From: Desulfosporosinus sp.
Lineage (GTDB): Bacteria; Bacillota; Desulfitobacteriia; Desulfitobacteriales; Desulfitobacteriaceae
DNA length: 59,124 nt
Direction of reading: 5' to 3'
Assembly: GCA_003513495.1 (NCBI GenBank)
Contig: DOPM01000042.1
Span: 1 to 59,124, forward strand
The translations under genes were made by a program, and so were the position numbers. Below the pieces are notes generated by a model. It made no database searches. It worked only from the letters and a program-made list of their open reading frames with translations, and was not told the origin of the DNA. Below are positions 48,203 through 56,565 of this stretch, piece after piece (within the stretch, counting starts at the first letter, position 1; every line of letters begins with the position of its first letter).

Positions 48203-48595
48203 TTAGGTTAAATTGAAAATTGTTAACGTCTGTAGTTTTTTGAGTTCTTGGTAGAGGACATCGCTTAGGGAGATGTCTAAAGCGTTGGACAGAGCTGCTA
48301 TATAAAAGAGCTGCTTGCCTAATTCTGCCTCTATAATATCCCGGCAGTTATCGCAAACATATCCTTCAAGTTGGCTGTCCAAGAGCTCTCTCAAATCGGC
48401 AACACTTGAATCTGGTGGAATCGGTTTCTTACGCGCATTCACTGCGTGGCAACCACAACTAGTCACAGATTTGACAACGGCTCGGTTAACACGAGCTGAA
48501 GTTTCTTGCCCTTTGGACAAGATATCCAGAATGCTTTGATGTCGGATTAACAGAGATTTTACCGTGCCTTGGAATTGGTCAGTGAGTTGCTCCAT
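48203..48595 (-). CDS. Conserved hypothetical protein with MazG-like C-terminal helices
   Basis: 130 residues. Helical N-terminus (TDQFQGTVKSLLIRHQSILDILSKGQETSARVNRAVVK), then Cys motifs SCGCHAVNARKK and YVCDNCRDIIEAELGKQLFYIAALSNALDISLSDVLYQEL. The C-terminal helix pair recalls the small MazG-like nucleotide pyrophosphohydrolase pattern, but the catalytic E-x-x-E/D set is not clear. Four Cys (C-x-C and C-x2-C) could bind zinc. I choose ATG 48595 after GTGAGG rather than the GTG inside the SD. Divergent from carD. Confidence 0.7.
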   Translation of the reverse strand: MEQLTDQFQGTVKSLLIRHQSILDILSKGQETSARVNRAVVKSVTSCGCHAVNARKKPIPPDSSVADLRELLDSQLEGYVCDNCRDIIEAELGKQLFYIAALSNALDISLSDVLYQELKKLQTLTIFNLT

Positions 48596-48728
48596 GTGTG
48601 CTATCCTCACTCCTTTCTGCCATCTCTATTATAACGAGGAGGCTAGGCTGTTGTCAATTTTCAACAGATTTAAGGCTGAAAAAGGGAAATTGACAGGCTA
48701 AAGACATGTGTGATATAATTTTAAAATT

Positions 48729-48757
48729 TTGACCCCGGCTATGTTCCTTGCTATAAT
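48729..48757 (+). promoter_or_regulatory. Sigma-A promoter of carD
   Basis: TTGACC (48729-48734), 17-bp spacer, perfect TATAAT (48752-48757). Confidence 0.85.
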
Positions 48758-48779
48758 ATATAGATAAGGGGGTGGCCGA

Positions 48780-49262
48780 ATGTTTAAGGTTGGTGACAAA
48801 GTTGTCTATCCGATGCACGGTGCCGGAATTATTGAGTCGATCGAAGAACGAGAAGTTCTTGGGGAAAAAAGCCAATACTATGTAATGCATTTACCAGTAG
48901 GGAATATGAAATTGTTTATTCCCTTGAACAATGTGGAGAACCTTGGCTTGAGACAAGTTATTTCTCCTTCCATGGTCAAAGATGTTTTGGAGGTACTGAG
49001 AACTAAAGATACGGCAGCTACCTTGGCCTGGAATCGGCGCTATCGTGCCAACTTAGAAAAAATCAAGAGTGGAAATATCTTTGAAGTTGCAAATGTTGTT
49101 CGGAGTCTCGCCCAGAGAGATAATGAAAAAGGCCTTTCGACGGGGGAGAAGAAGATGTATGAAAATGCCTGCCAGATTTTGATTAGTGAACTTGTTTTGA
49201 CTGAAGGGTCTGAAGAAGAAGCAGTCAGACAATGGCTTTCATCTGCTTTGATTTTGGCCTGA
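48780..49262 (+). CDS. carD: CarD/CdnL-family transcription regulator
   Basis: 160 residues. The N-terminal Tudor-like RNA-polymerase-interaction domain is MFKVGDKVVYPMHGAGIIESIEER...YYVMHLPVGNMKLFIPLNN. The C-terminal helical DNA-interacting domain runs from about residue 70 (WNRRYRANLEKIKSGNIFEVANVVRSLAQRD, SLSTGEKKMYENACQIL-type). Binds RNA polymerase beta and modulates open-complex formation, often at rRNA promoters. AAGGGGGTG SD. The neighbouring yacL-ispD-ispF set is the usual Firmicutes context. Confidence 0.94.
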   Translation: MFKVGDKVVYPMHGAGIIESIEEREVLGEKSQYYVMHLPVGNMKLFIPLNNVENLGLRQVISPSMVKDVLEVLRTKDTAATLAWNRRYRANLEKIKSGNIFEVANVVRSLAQRDNEKGLSTGEKKMYENACQILISELVLTEGSEEEAVRQWLSSALILA

Positions 49263-49615
49263 GATTAGCGACTTAAGGACCAACCAATGGTACATTCGCT
49301 ATTATCATAAAATGCTCTTATTAGACTAGGCTGGCGCCCACCACACACACGAAGACACTGTCTTCGCACGTATTAACACCTTCTTGCAGACACTGTCTTC
49401 GCATGTTTTAACTTTCTTGCAGCTGCAGGCGCCGGCAGTGCTCGCAGACCATGAAAATACCCATTAATCGTCAAGGCTTTCCAGTTAGGTTACTGCCAAT
49501 TATTTGCTTAATCAAAGACTTAAAAGGATTAAATTACCTTTGGTTGAAAATTAATGAAATACAAAGTATAATTGGAAAGACTTTTAGTCAAAATATGTTA
49601 AAAGGAGGTGAAAAG
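49263..49615. other. carD-yacL gap with repeats
   Basis: Contains the inverted copy of the CGAAGACA palindromic repeat (49341-49430) and then AT-rich sequence before the yacL SD. No separate gene seen; the open frame running into yacL from 49451 has no SD and spans repeat sequence. Confidence 0.5.
49341..49430 (-). repeat. Inverted copy of the CGAAGACA tandem repeat
   Basis: On the minus strand it reads TGCGAAGACAGTGTCTGCAA, GAAGG, a diverged spacer, then GTGCGAAGACAGTGTCTTCG and GTGTGTG. This is the same unit order, palindromic cap and GT end as the array at 32157-32257, about 17 kb away and inverted. A further GC-rich inverted repeat CTGCAGGCGCCGGCAG follows at 49424-49439. Confidence 0.8.
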
Positions 49616-50794
49616 ATGATTCGCAATTTAATACGCGGTATCATCACTCTATTATTTGGGGCGGTAGGTTTTTATCTCAACCATATACTTATAAGCCTGG
49701 ATTTCTTTCAAACGTTTGGATGGAATGGATCGCCTGTTTGGACTTACGCAATAATGAGTATTTTATTTGGTATCATAGGATTTTTAGTTGCTCCGTCTAG
49801 TATCCGCTCTTTTATTTCTTTAATGCGTTGGATGGATTCGCGCTTAACTAAGGTTCCTACAAATGATCTTATGGGTGGGGCCATCGGTGGGATTATTGGA
49901 CTTATTATTGCAAGTTTATTTAGTAACTCGTTTATTAGTATTAAATTCTTTGGTCCACTTTTGGCGGTCTTAATAAGTCTTTTTGTAGGTTACCTGGGTT
50001 TGACAATTGGAATGAAACGGAAAGAGGATGTCTTGGGCTTCCTTAACTTCTTTCCGAAATTCCGTGACCGAGGAGACAAGTCGGAAAAAACTGATAAACA
50101 AAAAGACAGCAAGGAAGTTAAAATTAGCCGTTCACGTGAGTCAGTAAGTTATAAAATTCTAGATACCAGTGTAATTATCGATGGCAGAATCGCGGATATA
50201 GTTAAAACTGGATTTTTAGAAGGAGTATTACTTATTCCGAGTTTCGTTTTGGAGGAGCTTAGACATATCGCCGATTCTTCAGACTTACTCAAACGAAATC
50301 GTGGGCGCAGAGGACTTGATATTCTTAATCAAATTTCCAAGGAAACGATCATTAAAGTTCATATACATGAACAGGATTTTGAGGATATCAATGAAGTCGA
50401 CAGCAAATTGGTACGGTTAGGGCAAGTTTTAGGAGCTCCTTTATTGACGAATGACTACAATCTTAATAAAGTAGCTGAACTTCAAGGAGTTAAGGTTTTA
50501 AATATTAACGAACTGGCCAATGCCCTAAAACCCATTGTTTTGCCTGGAGAAGAGATGCTGGTTCAAGTTATGAAAGAGGGAAAAGAGCCTGGTCAAGGTG
50601 TCGCCTATCTTGATGATGGAACCATGATTGTTGTGGATATGGGACGGAGGTATATGGGACAAAATGTTCTCGTTTTAGTGACTAGTGTTCTTCAAACGGC
50701 TGCCGGGCGCATGATTTTTGCCAAACCCAAAACTTCCCTAGAAAAAAAGCCGATGGGCCTTCGTTCGACGGATGAGGTGAATGCGATTGGCTAA
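49616..50794 (+). CDS. yacL: PIN/TRAM-domain membrane protein (YacL type)
   Basis: 392 residues from ATG 49616 after AAAGGAGGTG. Four hydrophobic helices lie in the first 130 residues (IIRGIITLLFGAVGFYL, WTYAIMSILFGIIGFLVA, GGAIGGIIGLIIASLF, FFGPLLAVLISLFVGYLGL). A PIN nuclease domain follows (about 178-300: KILDTSVIIDGRIADIVKTG, LTNDYNLNKVAELQGVKVLNINELA) with conserved Asp residues, and a C-terminal TRAM domain (GQGVAYLDDGTMIVVDMGRR). Probable membrane-anchored RNase acting on an unknown RNA. Overlaps the ispD start region. Confidence 0.93.
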   Translation: MIRNLIRGIITLLFGAVGFYLNHILISLDFFQTFGWNGSPVWTYAIMSILFGIIGFLVAPSSIRSFISLMRWMDSRLTKVPTNDLMGGAIGGIIGLIIASLFSNSFISIKFFGPLLAVLISLFVGYLGLTIGMKRKEDVLGFLNFFPKFRDRGDKSEKTDKQKDSKEVKISRSRESVSYKILDTSVIIDGRIADIVKTGFLEGVLLIPSFVLEELRHIADSSDLLKRNRGRRGLDILNQISKETIIKVHIHEQDFEDINEVDSKLVRLGQVLGAPLLTNDYNLNKVAELQGVKVLNINELANALKPIVLPGEEMLVQVMKEGKEPGQGVAYLDDGTMIVVDMGRRYMGQNVLVLVTSVLQTAAGRMIFAKPKTSLEKKPMGLRSTDEVNAIG

Positions 50795-51479
50795 TATCGG
50801 GATCGTCATTCCTGCAGCTGGTCAAGGCAAACGGATGGGGGCCGGCTATAACAAACAATTTCTTACTTTAATGGGACGACCGATTTTAGCCCATACGGTA
50901 GGACTCTTCGAAGAATCTAATGCTGTTTCTGAAATTGTTATTGTGGGGGCAGAAGGTGATCTCTCCGTTATAGAGGAACTTGTTCATAGCCAGAGGTTTA
51001 ATAAAATTGTTGCAATCTGCAAAGGTGGCGTTTTTCGTCAAGATTCCGTTCGTGCAGGGGTTCGAGCTCTAAGTACCACTATTCAACGGATAGTGGTGCA
51101 TGATGGGGCGAGGCCCCTTTTAACATTACAGGCATTTCATAAATTTATAGATGAAACCCAAGAATACCCTGCTGCAATTATGGGAGTTGCAGTTAAAGAC
51201 ACCATTAAGAAGATTGACATAGCAGGAAACGTGCTCGAAACTCTCCCGCGTGAACTTTTACGTGCTGTTCAAACCCCACAAATCTTTGACCGTGGGATAT
51301 TAGAAGACGCACATGATCGAGCAGCTTCCGCAGGATACTATGGCACAGATGATGCATCCTTGTTAGAATGGATGGGGCATCCTGTACAGATGGTAGAGGG
51401 TATGCAGGAGAATATTAAGGTGACCACGCCAGAGGACTTGTGGTTAGCTGAACGAATACTAGCGACGCGCGAGACGTAG
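50787..51479 (+). CDS. ispD: 2-C-methyl-D-erythritol 4-phosphate cytidylyltransferase
   Basis: MEP-pathway enzyme making CDP-methylerythritol. 230 residues from TTG 50787 (9 nt after GAGG; ATG 50781 is only 3 nt after it). Motifs: IPAAGQGKRMGAGYNKQFLTL (CTP binding), VVHDGARPLL (near 105), VKDTIKKID, TPQIFDR, and ASLLEWMGHPVQMVEG...NIKVTTPEDLWLA at the end. The start overlaps the end of yacL by 8 nt. The normally adjacent ispF is separated here by 150 bp of repeat sequence. Confidence 0.95.
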   Translation: MANIGIVIPAAGQGKRMGAGYNKQFLTLMGRPILAHTVGLFEESNAVSEIVIVGAEGDLSVIEELVHSQRFNKIVAICKGGVFRQDSVRAGVRALSTTIQRIVVHDGARPLLTLQAFHKFIDETQEYPAAIMGVAVKDTIKKIDIAGNVLETLPRELLRAVQTPQIFDRGILEDAHDRAASAGYYGTDDASLLEWMGHPVQMVEGMQENIKVTTPEDLWLAERILATRET

Positions 51480-51482
51480 ATA

Positions 51483-51563
51483 GTCATCCTGAGCGATAGC
51501 GAAGGATCTAGATCCTCCAGTCGCCCCTCCTTCAGGATGACAAAGTGCTTGAGCTGCTTTCAT
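51483..51563 (+). repeat. REP-like palindromic repeat, copy B
   Basis: GTCATCCTGAGCG...GCGAAGGATCTAGATCCT...CTCCTTCAGGATGAC, same family as 29329-29408. It is inserted directly after the ispD stop. A second palindrome-rich stretch (TCGAACTTCGAA..., 51587-51619) follows up to the ispF SD. Confidence 0.75.
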
Positions 51564-51630
51564 TGCAATGACAGCTGATCGTGGGTCGTCGAACTTCGAA
51601 CCACGAACATCGAATTTCGAGAATGGGGGG

Positions 51631-52116
51631 TTGAATATTAAAGTAGGAATCGGTTATGATGTACACGCATTGGTTGAGAAACGATCATTGATTCTTGGTG
51701 GGGTTGAAATTCCGCATGAACGTGGTTTGCTGGGGCACTCGGATGCCGATGTACTAACTCATGCGATTATGGATGCCCTTTTAGGTGCTTTATCTTTGGG
51801 AGATATCGGAGGACACTTTCCCGATCATGATTCACGCTATCGTGGTATTTCAAGTCTAACCTTATTGGGTCACGTCATGGGACTCGTTAAATCACAGGGG
51901 TATCGCGTAGGAAATTTAGATAGTATAATTATGGCGGAGCGCCCAAAACTTGCCCCGTACATATCTAAAATGCGCTTTAACCTTTCACAAGTATTGAATG
52001 TTGAGGAAGCGTGTGTCTCTGTAAAAGCAACAACCACGGAACGACTTGGATTTGTAGGAAGAGAAGAAGGAATTGGTGCTCAAGCAATTGTTAGCTTAAA
52101 GAGGTTGGAGGATTAA
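51631..52116 (+). CDS. ispF: 2-C-methyl-D-erythritol 2,4-cyclodiphosphate synthase
   Basis: MEP-pathway cyclase, trimeric and zinc-dependent. 161 residues from TTG 51631. Motifs: VGIGYDVHAL (metal Asp and His near residue 10), HERGLLGHSDADVLTHAIMDALLGALSLGDIGGHFPD, and the C-terminal VSVKATTTERLGFVGREEGIGAQA. The start is uncertain: GGGGGG abuts the TTG, while ATT 51637 has better spacing, and the upstream in-frame ATG (51568) lies in repeat sequence. Its stop overlaps the gltX ATG by 1 nt. Confidence 0.93.
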   Translation: MNIKVGIGYDVHALVEKRSLILGGVEIPHERGLLGHSDADVLTHAIMDALLGALSLGDIGGHFPDHDSRYRGISSLTLLGHVMGLVKSQGYRVGNLDSIIMAERPKLAPYISKMRFNLSQVLNVEEACVSVKATTTERLGFVGREEGIGAQAIVSLKRLED

Positions 52117-53582
52117 TGATGAAGATTCGTGTTCGATTTGCACCCAGCCCAACAGGTCCGCTTCACATAGGAGGGGCAAGATCGGCTTTATTTAATTATT
52201 TATGGGCTCGCAAAAACAAGGGAACATTTATTGTCCGTAGTGAAGATACTGACTTAGAACGTTCTAGTAGAGAATCCGAACATAATATTTTAGAAGCCCT
52301 TCGGTGGTTGAATATTCAATGGGATGAAGGGATCGAGGTTGGCGGAGAGAATGGTCCTTATCGCCAAACAGATCGCCTAGAGCTTTATAAGGAGTACACC
52401 GAGAGGCTTATTACTAGTGGGCACGCTTACTATTGTTACTGCTCTGAAGAAGAGTTAGAGCATGAACGAGAAACTTTGCTCGCCAAAGGGGAAACTCCAC
52501 GTTATATGGGGAAGTGTCGGCAGTTAACTCCAGAGCAACGAGCGGCGTTGGAGCTTGATGGTCGAAAGCCTGTGGTGCGCTTCCGTGTGCCCGAAGGGCA
52601 AGCAATTCACATTTCGGATCAAGTTCGCGGGGATGTTGTTTTTGAAAGTGATGGGATCGGAGATTACGTTATCGTTAAATCGGATGGAATTCCTACCTAT
52701 AATTTTGCTGTCGTTGTGGATGATATTACCATGTCAATGACCCATGTAATTAGAGGAGAGGAACATCTTTCTAATACCCCACGTCAAGTTCTGATATATC
52801 AAGCGTTAGGAACACCTGTACCTGAGTTTGCACATATTTCTCTTATTCTTAATACAGAAGGAGGAAAGATGAGCAAGCGTGATGGGGATACTGCGGTTAT
52901 AGACTATCAGAAGAAGGGATATCTCCCGGAAGCAATAGTTAATTTTATTGCCCTGCTTGGATGGTCACCATCAGGGGAAGAAGAGTTTTATACCCTGGAT
53001 GAATTGGCAGAGGCATTTTCTTTAGATCGGGTATCAAAGAGTCCGGCGGTGTTTGATCGATATAAATTGGACTATATTAACACTCATTACATTAAAAAAT
53101 CCTCTCCAGAACGATTAGTAGAACTCGCTTTACCTCATTTAGAAGAATTGGGTATTCGTCCAGATGAGAAGCGGTCGGACAAGCAACAGCAATGGTTGAT
53201 TGGCTTTATTAAAGCTATTTCAGAGAAAATATCCTATATGGCTGAAGTGAAGGACTATATCCACTATTTTCATGGAAATGTTCCGTTGGAGCCTGAAGGG
53301 GAAGCATTAGAGGTACTCAAGGGAGAGCAGGTACCGAGAGTGCTGGAATTGTTTATGGAAAAAGTACAGAGTTCAGAACAGCTTTCTGGAGAAACTGTGA
53401 AAGTCCTTTTAAAGCAAATGACAAAGGAGCTTAAGCTCGGAGGCAAATTTGTTTACATGCCGGTTCGAGTGGCTTTGACTGGGCAGATGCATGGACCGGA
53501 GCTCTATGATATTATCCCCTTGTTAGGGCTTGAGAATGTTTTAGAGCGGATCCGGGTAACAAAGGTGCGTTATTTAGGTTAG
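52116..53582 (+). CDS. gltX: Glutamyl-tRNA synthetase
   Basis: Class I synthetase, 488 residues. HIGH-type motif APSPTGPLHIGGARSALFNYL near residue 10. The zinc-like insert contains YYCYCSEEELEHERE. KMSKR motif GGKMSKRDGDTAVIDY near residue 250. C-terminal anticodon-binding domain rich in helices. Starts at ATG 52116, with ATG 52119 as the alternative, after GGAGG. Charges tRNA-Glu and often tRNA-Gln in Firmicutes. Confidence 0.96.
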   Translation: MMKIRVRFAPSPTGPLHIGGARSALFNYLWARKNKGTFIVRSEDTDLERSSRESEHNILEALRWLNIQWDEGIEVGGENGPYRQTDRLELYKEYTERLITSGHAYYCYCSEEELEHERETLLAKGETPRYMGKCRQLTPEQRAALELDGRKPVVRFRVPEGQAIHISDQVRGDVVFESDGIGDYVIVKSDGIPTYNFAVVVDDITMSMTHVIRGEEHLSNTPRQVLIYQALGTPVPEFAHISLILNTEGGKMSKRDGDTAVIDYQKKGYLPEAIVNFIALLGWSPSGEEEFYTLDELAEAFSLDRVSKSPAVFDRYKLDYINTHYIKKSSPERLVELALPHLEELGIRPDEKRSDKQQQWLIGFIKAISEKISYMAEVKDYIHYFHGNVPLEPEGEALEVLKGEQVPRVLELFMEKVQSSEQLSGETVKVLLKQMTKELKLGGKFVYMPVRVALTGQMHGPELYDIIPLLGLENVLERIRVTKVRYLG

Positions 53583-53618
53583 TAGTTAGAGTTGGAGTTA
53601 GTCAGTTGGACGTAGTGA

Positions 53619-53647
53619 TTGACAGGGATTGGCGACTAACCTATAAT
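53619..53647 (+). promoter_or_regulatory. Consensus promoter of the cysE-cysS T-box leader
   Basis: Perfect TTGACA (53619-53624), 17-bp spacer, perfect TATAAT (53642-53647). Transcription start expected near 53654. Confidence 0.9.
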
Positions 53648-53694
53648 AGAATAAAATTGCTTTTAGTGTTTTAGATTATTAAATTTAATGAAGA

Positions 53695-53925
53695 TCTAAG
53701 GCGATGATGAGAAAGAGTACAAAGAGGAATTGCGACTAGCGAAAATGGGGTAGTGGAAGCCATTTGCAAGGAGTTTTTGGAAGTGCGTCTCGGAGCTGAT
53801 TGGAAGAATTTTAAAGTATTTCAATCCGTTTGACTGCGTTAAAGTCTTAAGCTGGAGCGGCATGTCCGTTCAAACAGAGTGGGACCGCGGAACTTTCGTC
53901 TCTGGACGAGGGGTTCCGCTTTTTG
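53695..53925 (+). ncRNA. T-box riboswitch (tRNA-Cys responsive)
   Basis: The conserved T-box sequence AGAGTGGGACCGCGG lies at 53876-53890. The terminator GCGGAAC / GTTCCGC (53887-53919) with T5 overlaps it, as in all T-box antiterminators. Stem I shows AGTA-AAGAGG-type elements near 53716. On its 3' side GAAG-TGC has the probable specifier TGC (53784-53786), a cysteine codon, in keeping with cysE and cysS downstream. Uncharged tRNA-Cys would stabilise the antiterminator and switch on both genes. Confidence 0.9.
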
Positions 53926-53995
53926 TGTTGTCCAATAATTTTTTCAGGGTAGGGACAATTCATGAATCCCTACGTCAGAAAGGGTGAGGCTAAAG

Positions 53996-54742
53996 ATGTT
54001 CGGACAGATGAAGCGCGATATTCAGGTTATTTTCGAACGAGATCCTGCAGCAAAAAGTATTTGGGAAGTCATATTTTGTTACCCGGGGTTTCATGCAGTG
54101 CTTTTCCACCGAATGGCTCATTGGTTGTACTGTCATAATCTGGTCCTCTTACCTCGTATGATCTCTCAGCTTTCCCGCTTTCTGACAGGGATTGAGATAC
54201 ATCCAGGTGCGAAGATTGGGCAAGGTCTCTTTATTGACCATGGAACGGGTGTGGTCATTGGTGAAACGACAGAAGTTGGTGACAATGTTACTTTGTATCA
54301 AGGGGTTACCTTAGGTGGTACGGGCAAAGAAAAAGGCAAAAGGCATCCGACCATTGGAAACAATGTCGTGATTGGGGCAGGAGCAAGAGTACTAGGTTCC
54401 TTTAAAGTTGGAGATAATGTAAAAATTGGAGCAGGATCGGTTGTTAATAAGCCGGTGCCTAGTGATACGACGGTAGTAGGGGTACCGGGGAGGATTGTCC
54501 TCCATCATGGGGTACCGATTAAAGATCCTGATTTAAGACACGATGACCTTCCGGATCCAGTGAACGAGATGCTGAAATGCTTAATGCAGCGTGTAGAATA
54601 TTTGGAAGAACGATTAAAGGAAGAGGAGAGTCGATACAATGTCTTTGAAATTATACAACACCATGACACGTCAAAAAGAGGAATTTCAGCCACGAGAGAA
54701 CGGGAAAGTTGCGATGTACGTATGCGGTCCGACGACGTATAA
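53996..54742 (+). CDS. cysE: Serine O-acetyltransferase
   Basis: First step of cysteine synthesis. 248 residues from ATG 53996. N-terminal helical domain (KRDIQVIFERDPAAKSIWEVI, YPGFHAVLFHRMAHWL), then a left-handed beta-helix of hexapeptide repeats (IHPGAKIGQGLFIDHGTGVVIGETTEVGDNVTLYQGVTLGG, GAGARVLGSFKVGDNVKIGAGSVV) with the catalytic His in DHGTG. The usual end is near EYLEERLKEEESR. The last 34 codons lie inside cysS in another frame (104-nt overlap), giving a Ser/Arg-rich tail without family counterpart. Under T-box control. Confidence 0.94.
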   Translation: MFGQMKRDIQVIFERDPAAKSIWEVIFCYPGFHAVLFHRMAHWLYCHNLVLLPRMISQLSRFLTGIEIHPGAKIGQGLFIDHGTGVVIGETTEVGDNVTLYQGVTLGGTGKEKGKRHPTIGNNVVIGAGARVLGSFKVGDNVKIGAGSVVNKPVPSDTTVVGVPGRIVLHHGVPIKDPDLRHDDLPDPVNEMLKCLMQRVEYLEERLKEEESRYNVFEIIQHHDTSKRGISATRERESCDVRMRSDDV

Positions 54743-56072
54743 CTATTTCCATGCGGGGAATGCACGAATGTTTGTAGTGTTCGATATGATTCGTAGATAT
54801 TTTACCTATAAGGGGTATGATGTCCGTTACGTTCAGAACTTTACTGATGTGGATGACAAAATCATTCAACGAGGACACGTCGAAGGGATGGACCCTTTGG
54901 CTTTAGGGCAGAAATATATCGAGGAATACTTTAAAGATGCCAAAGCTCTAAACCTGTTACCGGCAACCATTCACCCAAAGGCTACAGAGCATATTCCTGA
55001 AATGATTAAGATTATTCAAGGCCTTATTGATACAGGACTAGGTTATGCAGTTGACGGGGATGTTTACTTCGCTGTAGACCAGTTTCCTAACTATGGGAAA
55101 CTATCGGGCAGAACACTTGAAGATATGAAGGCCGGGGCCAGGGTTGAAGTGGATGAACGCAAACGCCATCCTATGGATTTTGCCCTTTGGAAAAAGGCAA
55201 AACCCGGAGAACCTGCTTGGGAAAGTCCCTGGGGTGAAGGGCGTCCGGGTTGGCATATTGAGTGTACTGCTATGTCACTGAAATATTTGGGGGCGGGATT
55301 TGATATTCATGGTGGAGGAGAAGACCTCGCCTTTCCTCATCATGAAAATGAGATTGCTCAAACCGAAGGATACCTAAAAGGGAACACCTTCGCTCGTTAT
55401 TGGATGCACAATGCGTTTTTGACCATCAATCAAGAAAAGATGTCCAAGTCCTTGGGCAATTTTTTCACAATCCGCGAATTGCTGGTCAATTCTCCGGGAG
55501 AAGTAATTCGCTTTTATTTACTAGGGACACATTACCGCAGTCCTTTAGATTTTAATGATCAAAACCTAATTATGGCTCAAAAGGGCTTGGAACGCTTACA
55601 AACCAGTGTTCGTTTGGCTCAGGAGGCCATGAAGCGAGAAGGATCTTCAAAGAAAGAGGGGAGCCATGAGGAGTTATTAAAAGCTGCAAAAGAAGCGCGT
55701 AAAGCCTTTGAAAAAGCTATGGATGATGATTTTAATTCCGCCCTCGCCTATGCAGCCCTCTTTGAATTAGCTAAAACGATGAATGCAAATGTCCAGGAGG
55801 ATCCTGTACCGTCACATGGGCTTGCAGAGGCCCAAAAGACGTTATTAGAACTGGGAGATGTCTTAGGGTTTGACTTGCTTCATCCGGCCCAAATTCAGGT
55901 CGAAAACGATGAAATACTAACTGAAGTTATGGATGCTGTAATGCAGATCCGTTCTAAATCTCGGCAGAAAAAGGACTGGGAAATGGCTGATTTTATTCGG
56001 GATGTGCTCAAAGAAAAAGGGATTGTCATTGAGGATACTCCTCAAGGTGCAAGATGGCAAATTAAGAAGTAG
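54639..56072 (+). CDS. cysS: Cysteinyl-tRNA synthetase
   Basis: Class I synthetase, 477 residues. N-terminus SLKLYNTMTRQKEEFQPREN, zinc/HIGH motif YVCGPTTYNYFHAGNAR (near residue 28), second zinc ligands GWHIECTAMSLKYLG and GGGEDLAFPHHENE, and KMSKSLGNFFTI (near residue 266). Starts within cysE, with AGGAAGAGGAG as SD. Co-transcribed with cysE from the T-box leader. Confidence 0.96.
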   Translation: MSLKLYNTMTRQKEEFQPRENGKVAMYVCGPTTYNYFHAGNARMFVVFDMIRRYFTYKGYDVRYVQNFTDVDDKIIQRGHVEGMDPLALGQKYIEEYFKDAKALNLLPATIHPKATEHIPEMIKIIQGLIDTGLGYAVDGDVYFAVDQFPNYGKLSGRTLEDMKAGARVEVDERKRHPMDFALWKKAKPGEPAWESPWGEGRPGWHIECTAMSLKYLGAGFDIHGGGEDLAFPHHENEIAQTEGYLKGNTFARYWMHNAFLTINQEKMSKSLGNFFTIRELLVNSPGEVIRFYLLGTHYRSPLDFNDQNLIMAQKGLERLQTSVRLAQEAMKREGSSKKEGSHEELLKAAKEARKAFEKAMDDDFNSALAYAALFELAKTMNANVQEDPVPSHGLAEAQKTLLELGDVLGFDLLHPAQIQVENDEILTEVMDAVMQIRSKSRQKKDWEMADFIRDVLKEKGIVIEDTPQGARWQIKK

Positions 56073-56087
56073 TTGAAAGGTGACCTT

Positions 56088-56483
56088 ATGCGAAATTGGC
56101 AGGAAATGAATGCCTTAACCCTAGCGTATTTGGGAGATGCAGTCTATGAACTTTGGGTTCGGACCCACTTGCTTGAGCTGGGACATGAGAAGGTTAAAGA
56201 ACTTCACAAACAGGCAATTAGCTATGTTCGTGCTGGTACCCAGGCCCGAGTTTTGCAGACGCTTTTACCTGATCTTAATGAGGTTGAACTGCAGATTGTT
56301 ATGAGGGGGCGGAATGCCAAGGGTGGACATCCTAAGAACGTGGATGTTGTGACCTACCGTCATGCGACAGCCTTTGAGAGCCTAGTAGGCTATTGGCAAT
56401 TGAAGGGTGAGAGTGAACGCATGGGGTGGGCATTCAATAAAGTGGATGAACTGATTTATCATGAAGATGAATCATCAAAGTAG
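56088..56483 (+). CDS. mrnC: Mini-ribonuclease III
   Basis: 131 residues, RNase III catalytic domain without dsRBD; matures 23S rRNA ends. Motifs: NALTLAYLGDAVYELWVRTHLL (catalytic Asp), RAGTQARVLQTLLPDLNEVE, RGRNAKGGHPKN, and YRHATAFESLVGYWQLKGE with the catalytic Glu. ATG 56088 follows AAAGGTGA. Sixteen nt after cysS, its usual place in Firmicutes. Confidence 0.94.
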   Translation: MRNWQEMNALTLAYLGDAVYELWVRTHLLELGHEKVKELHKQAISYVRAGTQARVLQTLLPDLNEVELQIVMRGRNAKGGHPKNVDVVTYRHATAFESLVGYWQLKGESERMGWAFNKVDELIYHEDESSK

Positions 56484-56565
56484 TGCGAGGGAACCGCTCT
56501 CATTTATCGAGTGGGAGTCGCAGATAAAATTATGCTAATAGTAACGGAGAGAGGGGGGCTTTAGA

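Noticed and set aside
49451..49615. 55-residue N-terminal extension of YacL
   Set aside because: No SD at 49451; a perfect AAAGGAGGTG precedes ATG 49616, and the extension is encoded just after repeat sequence.
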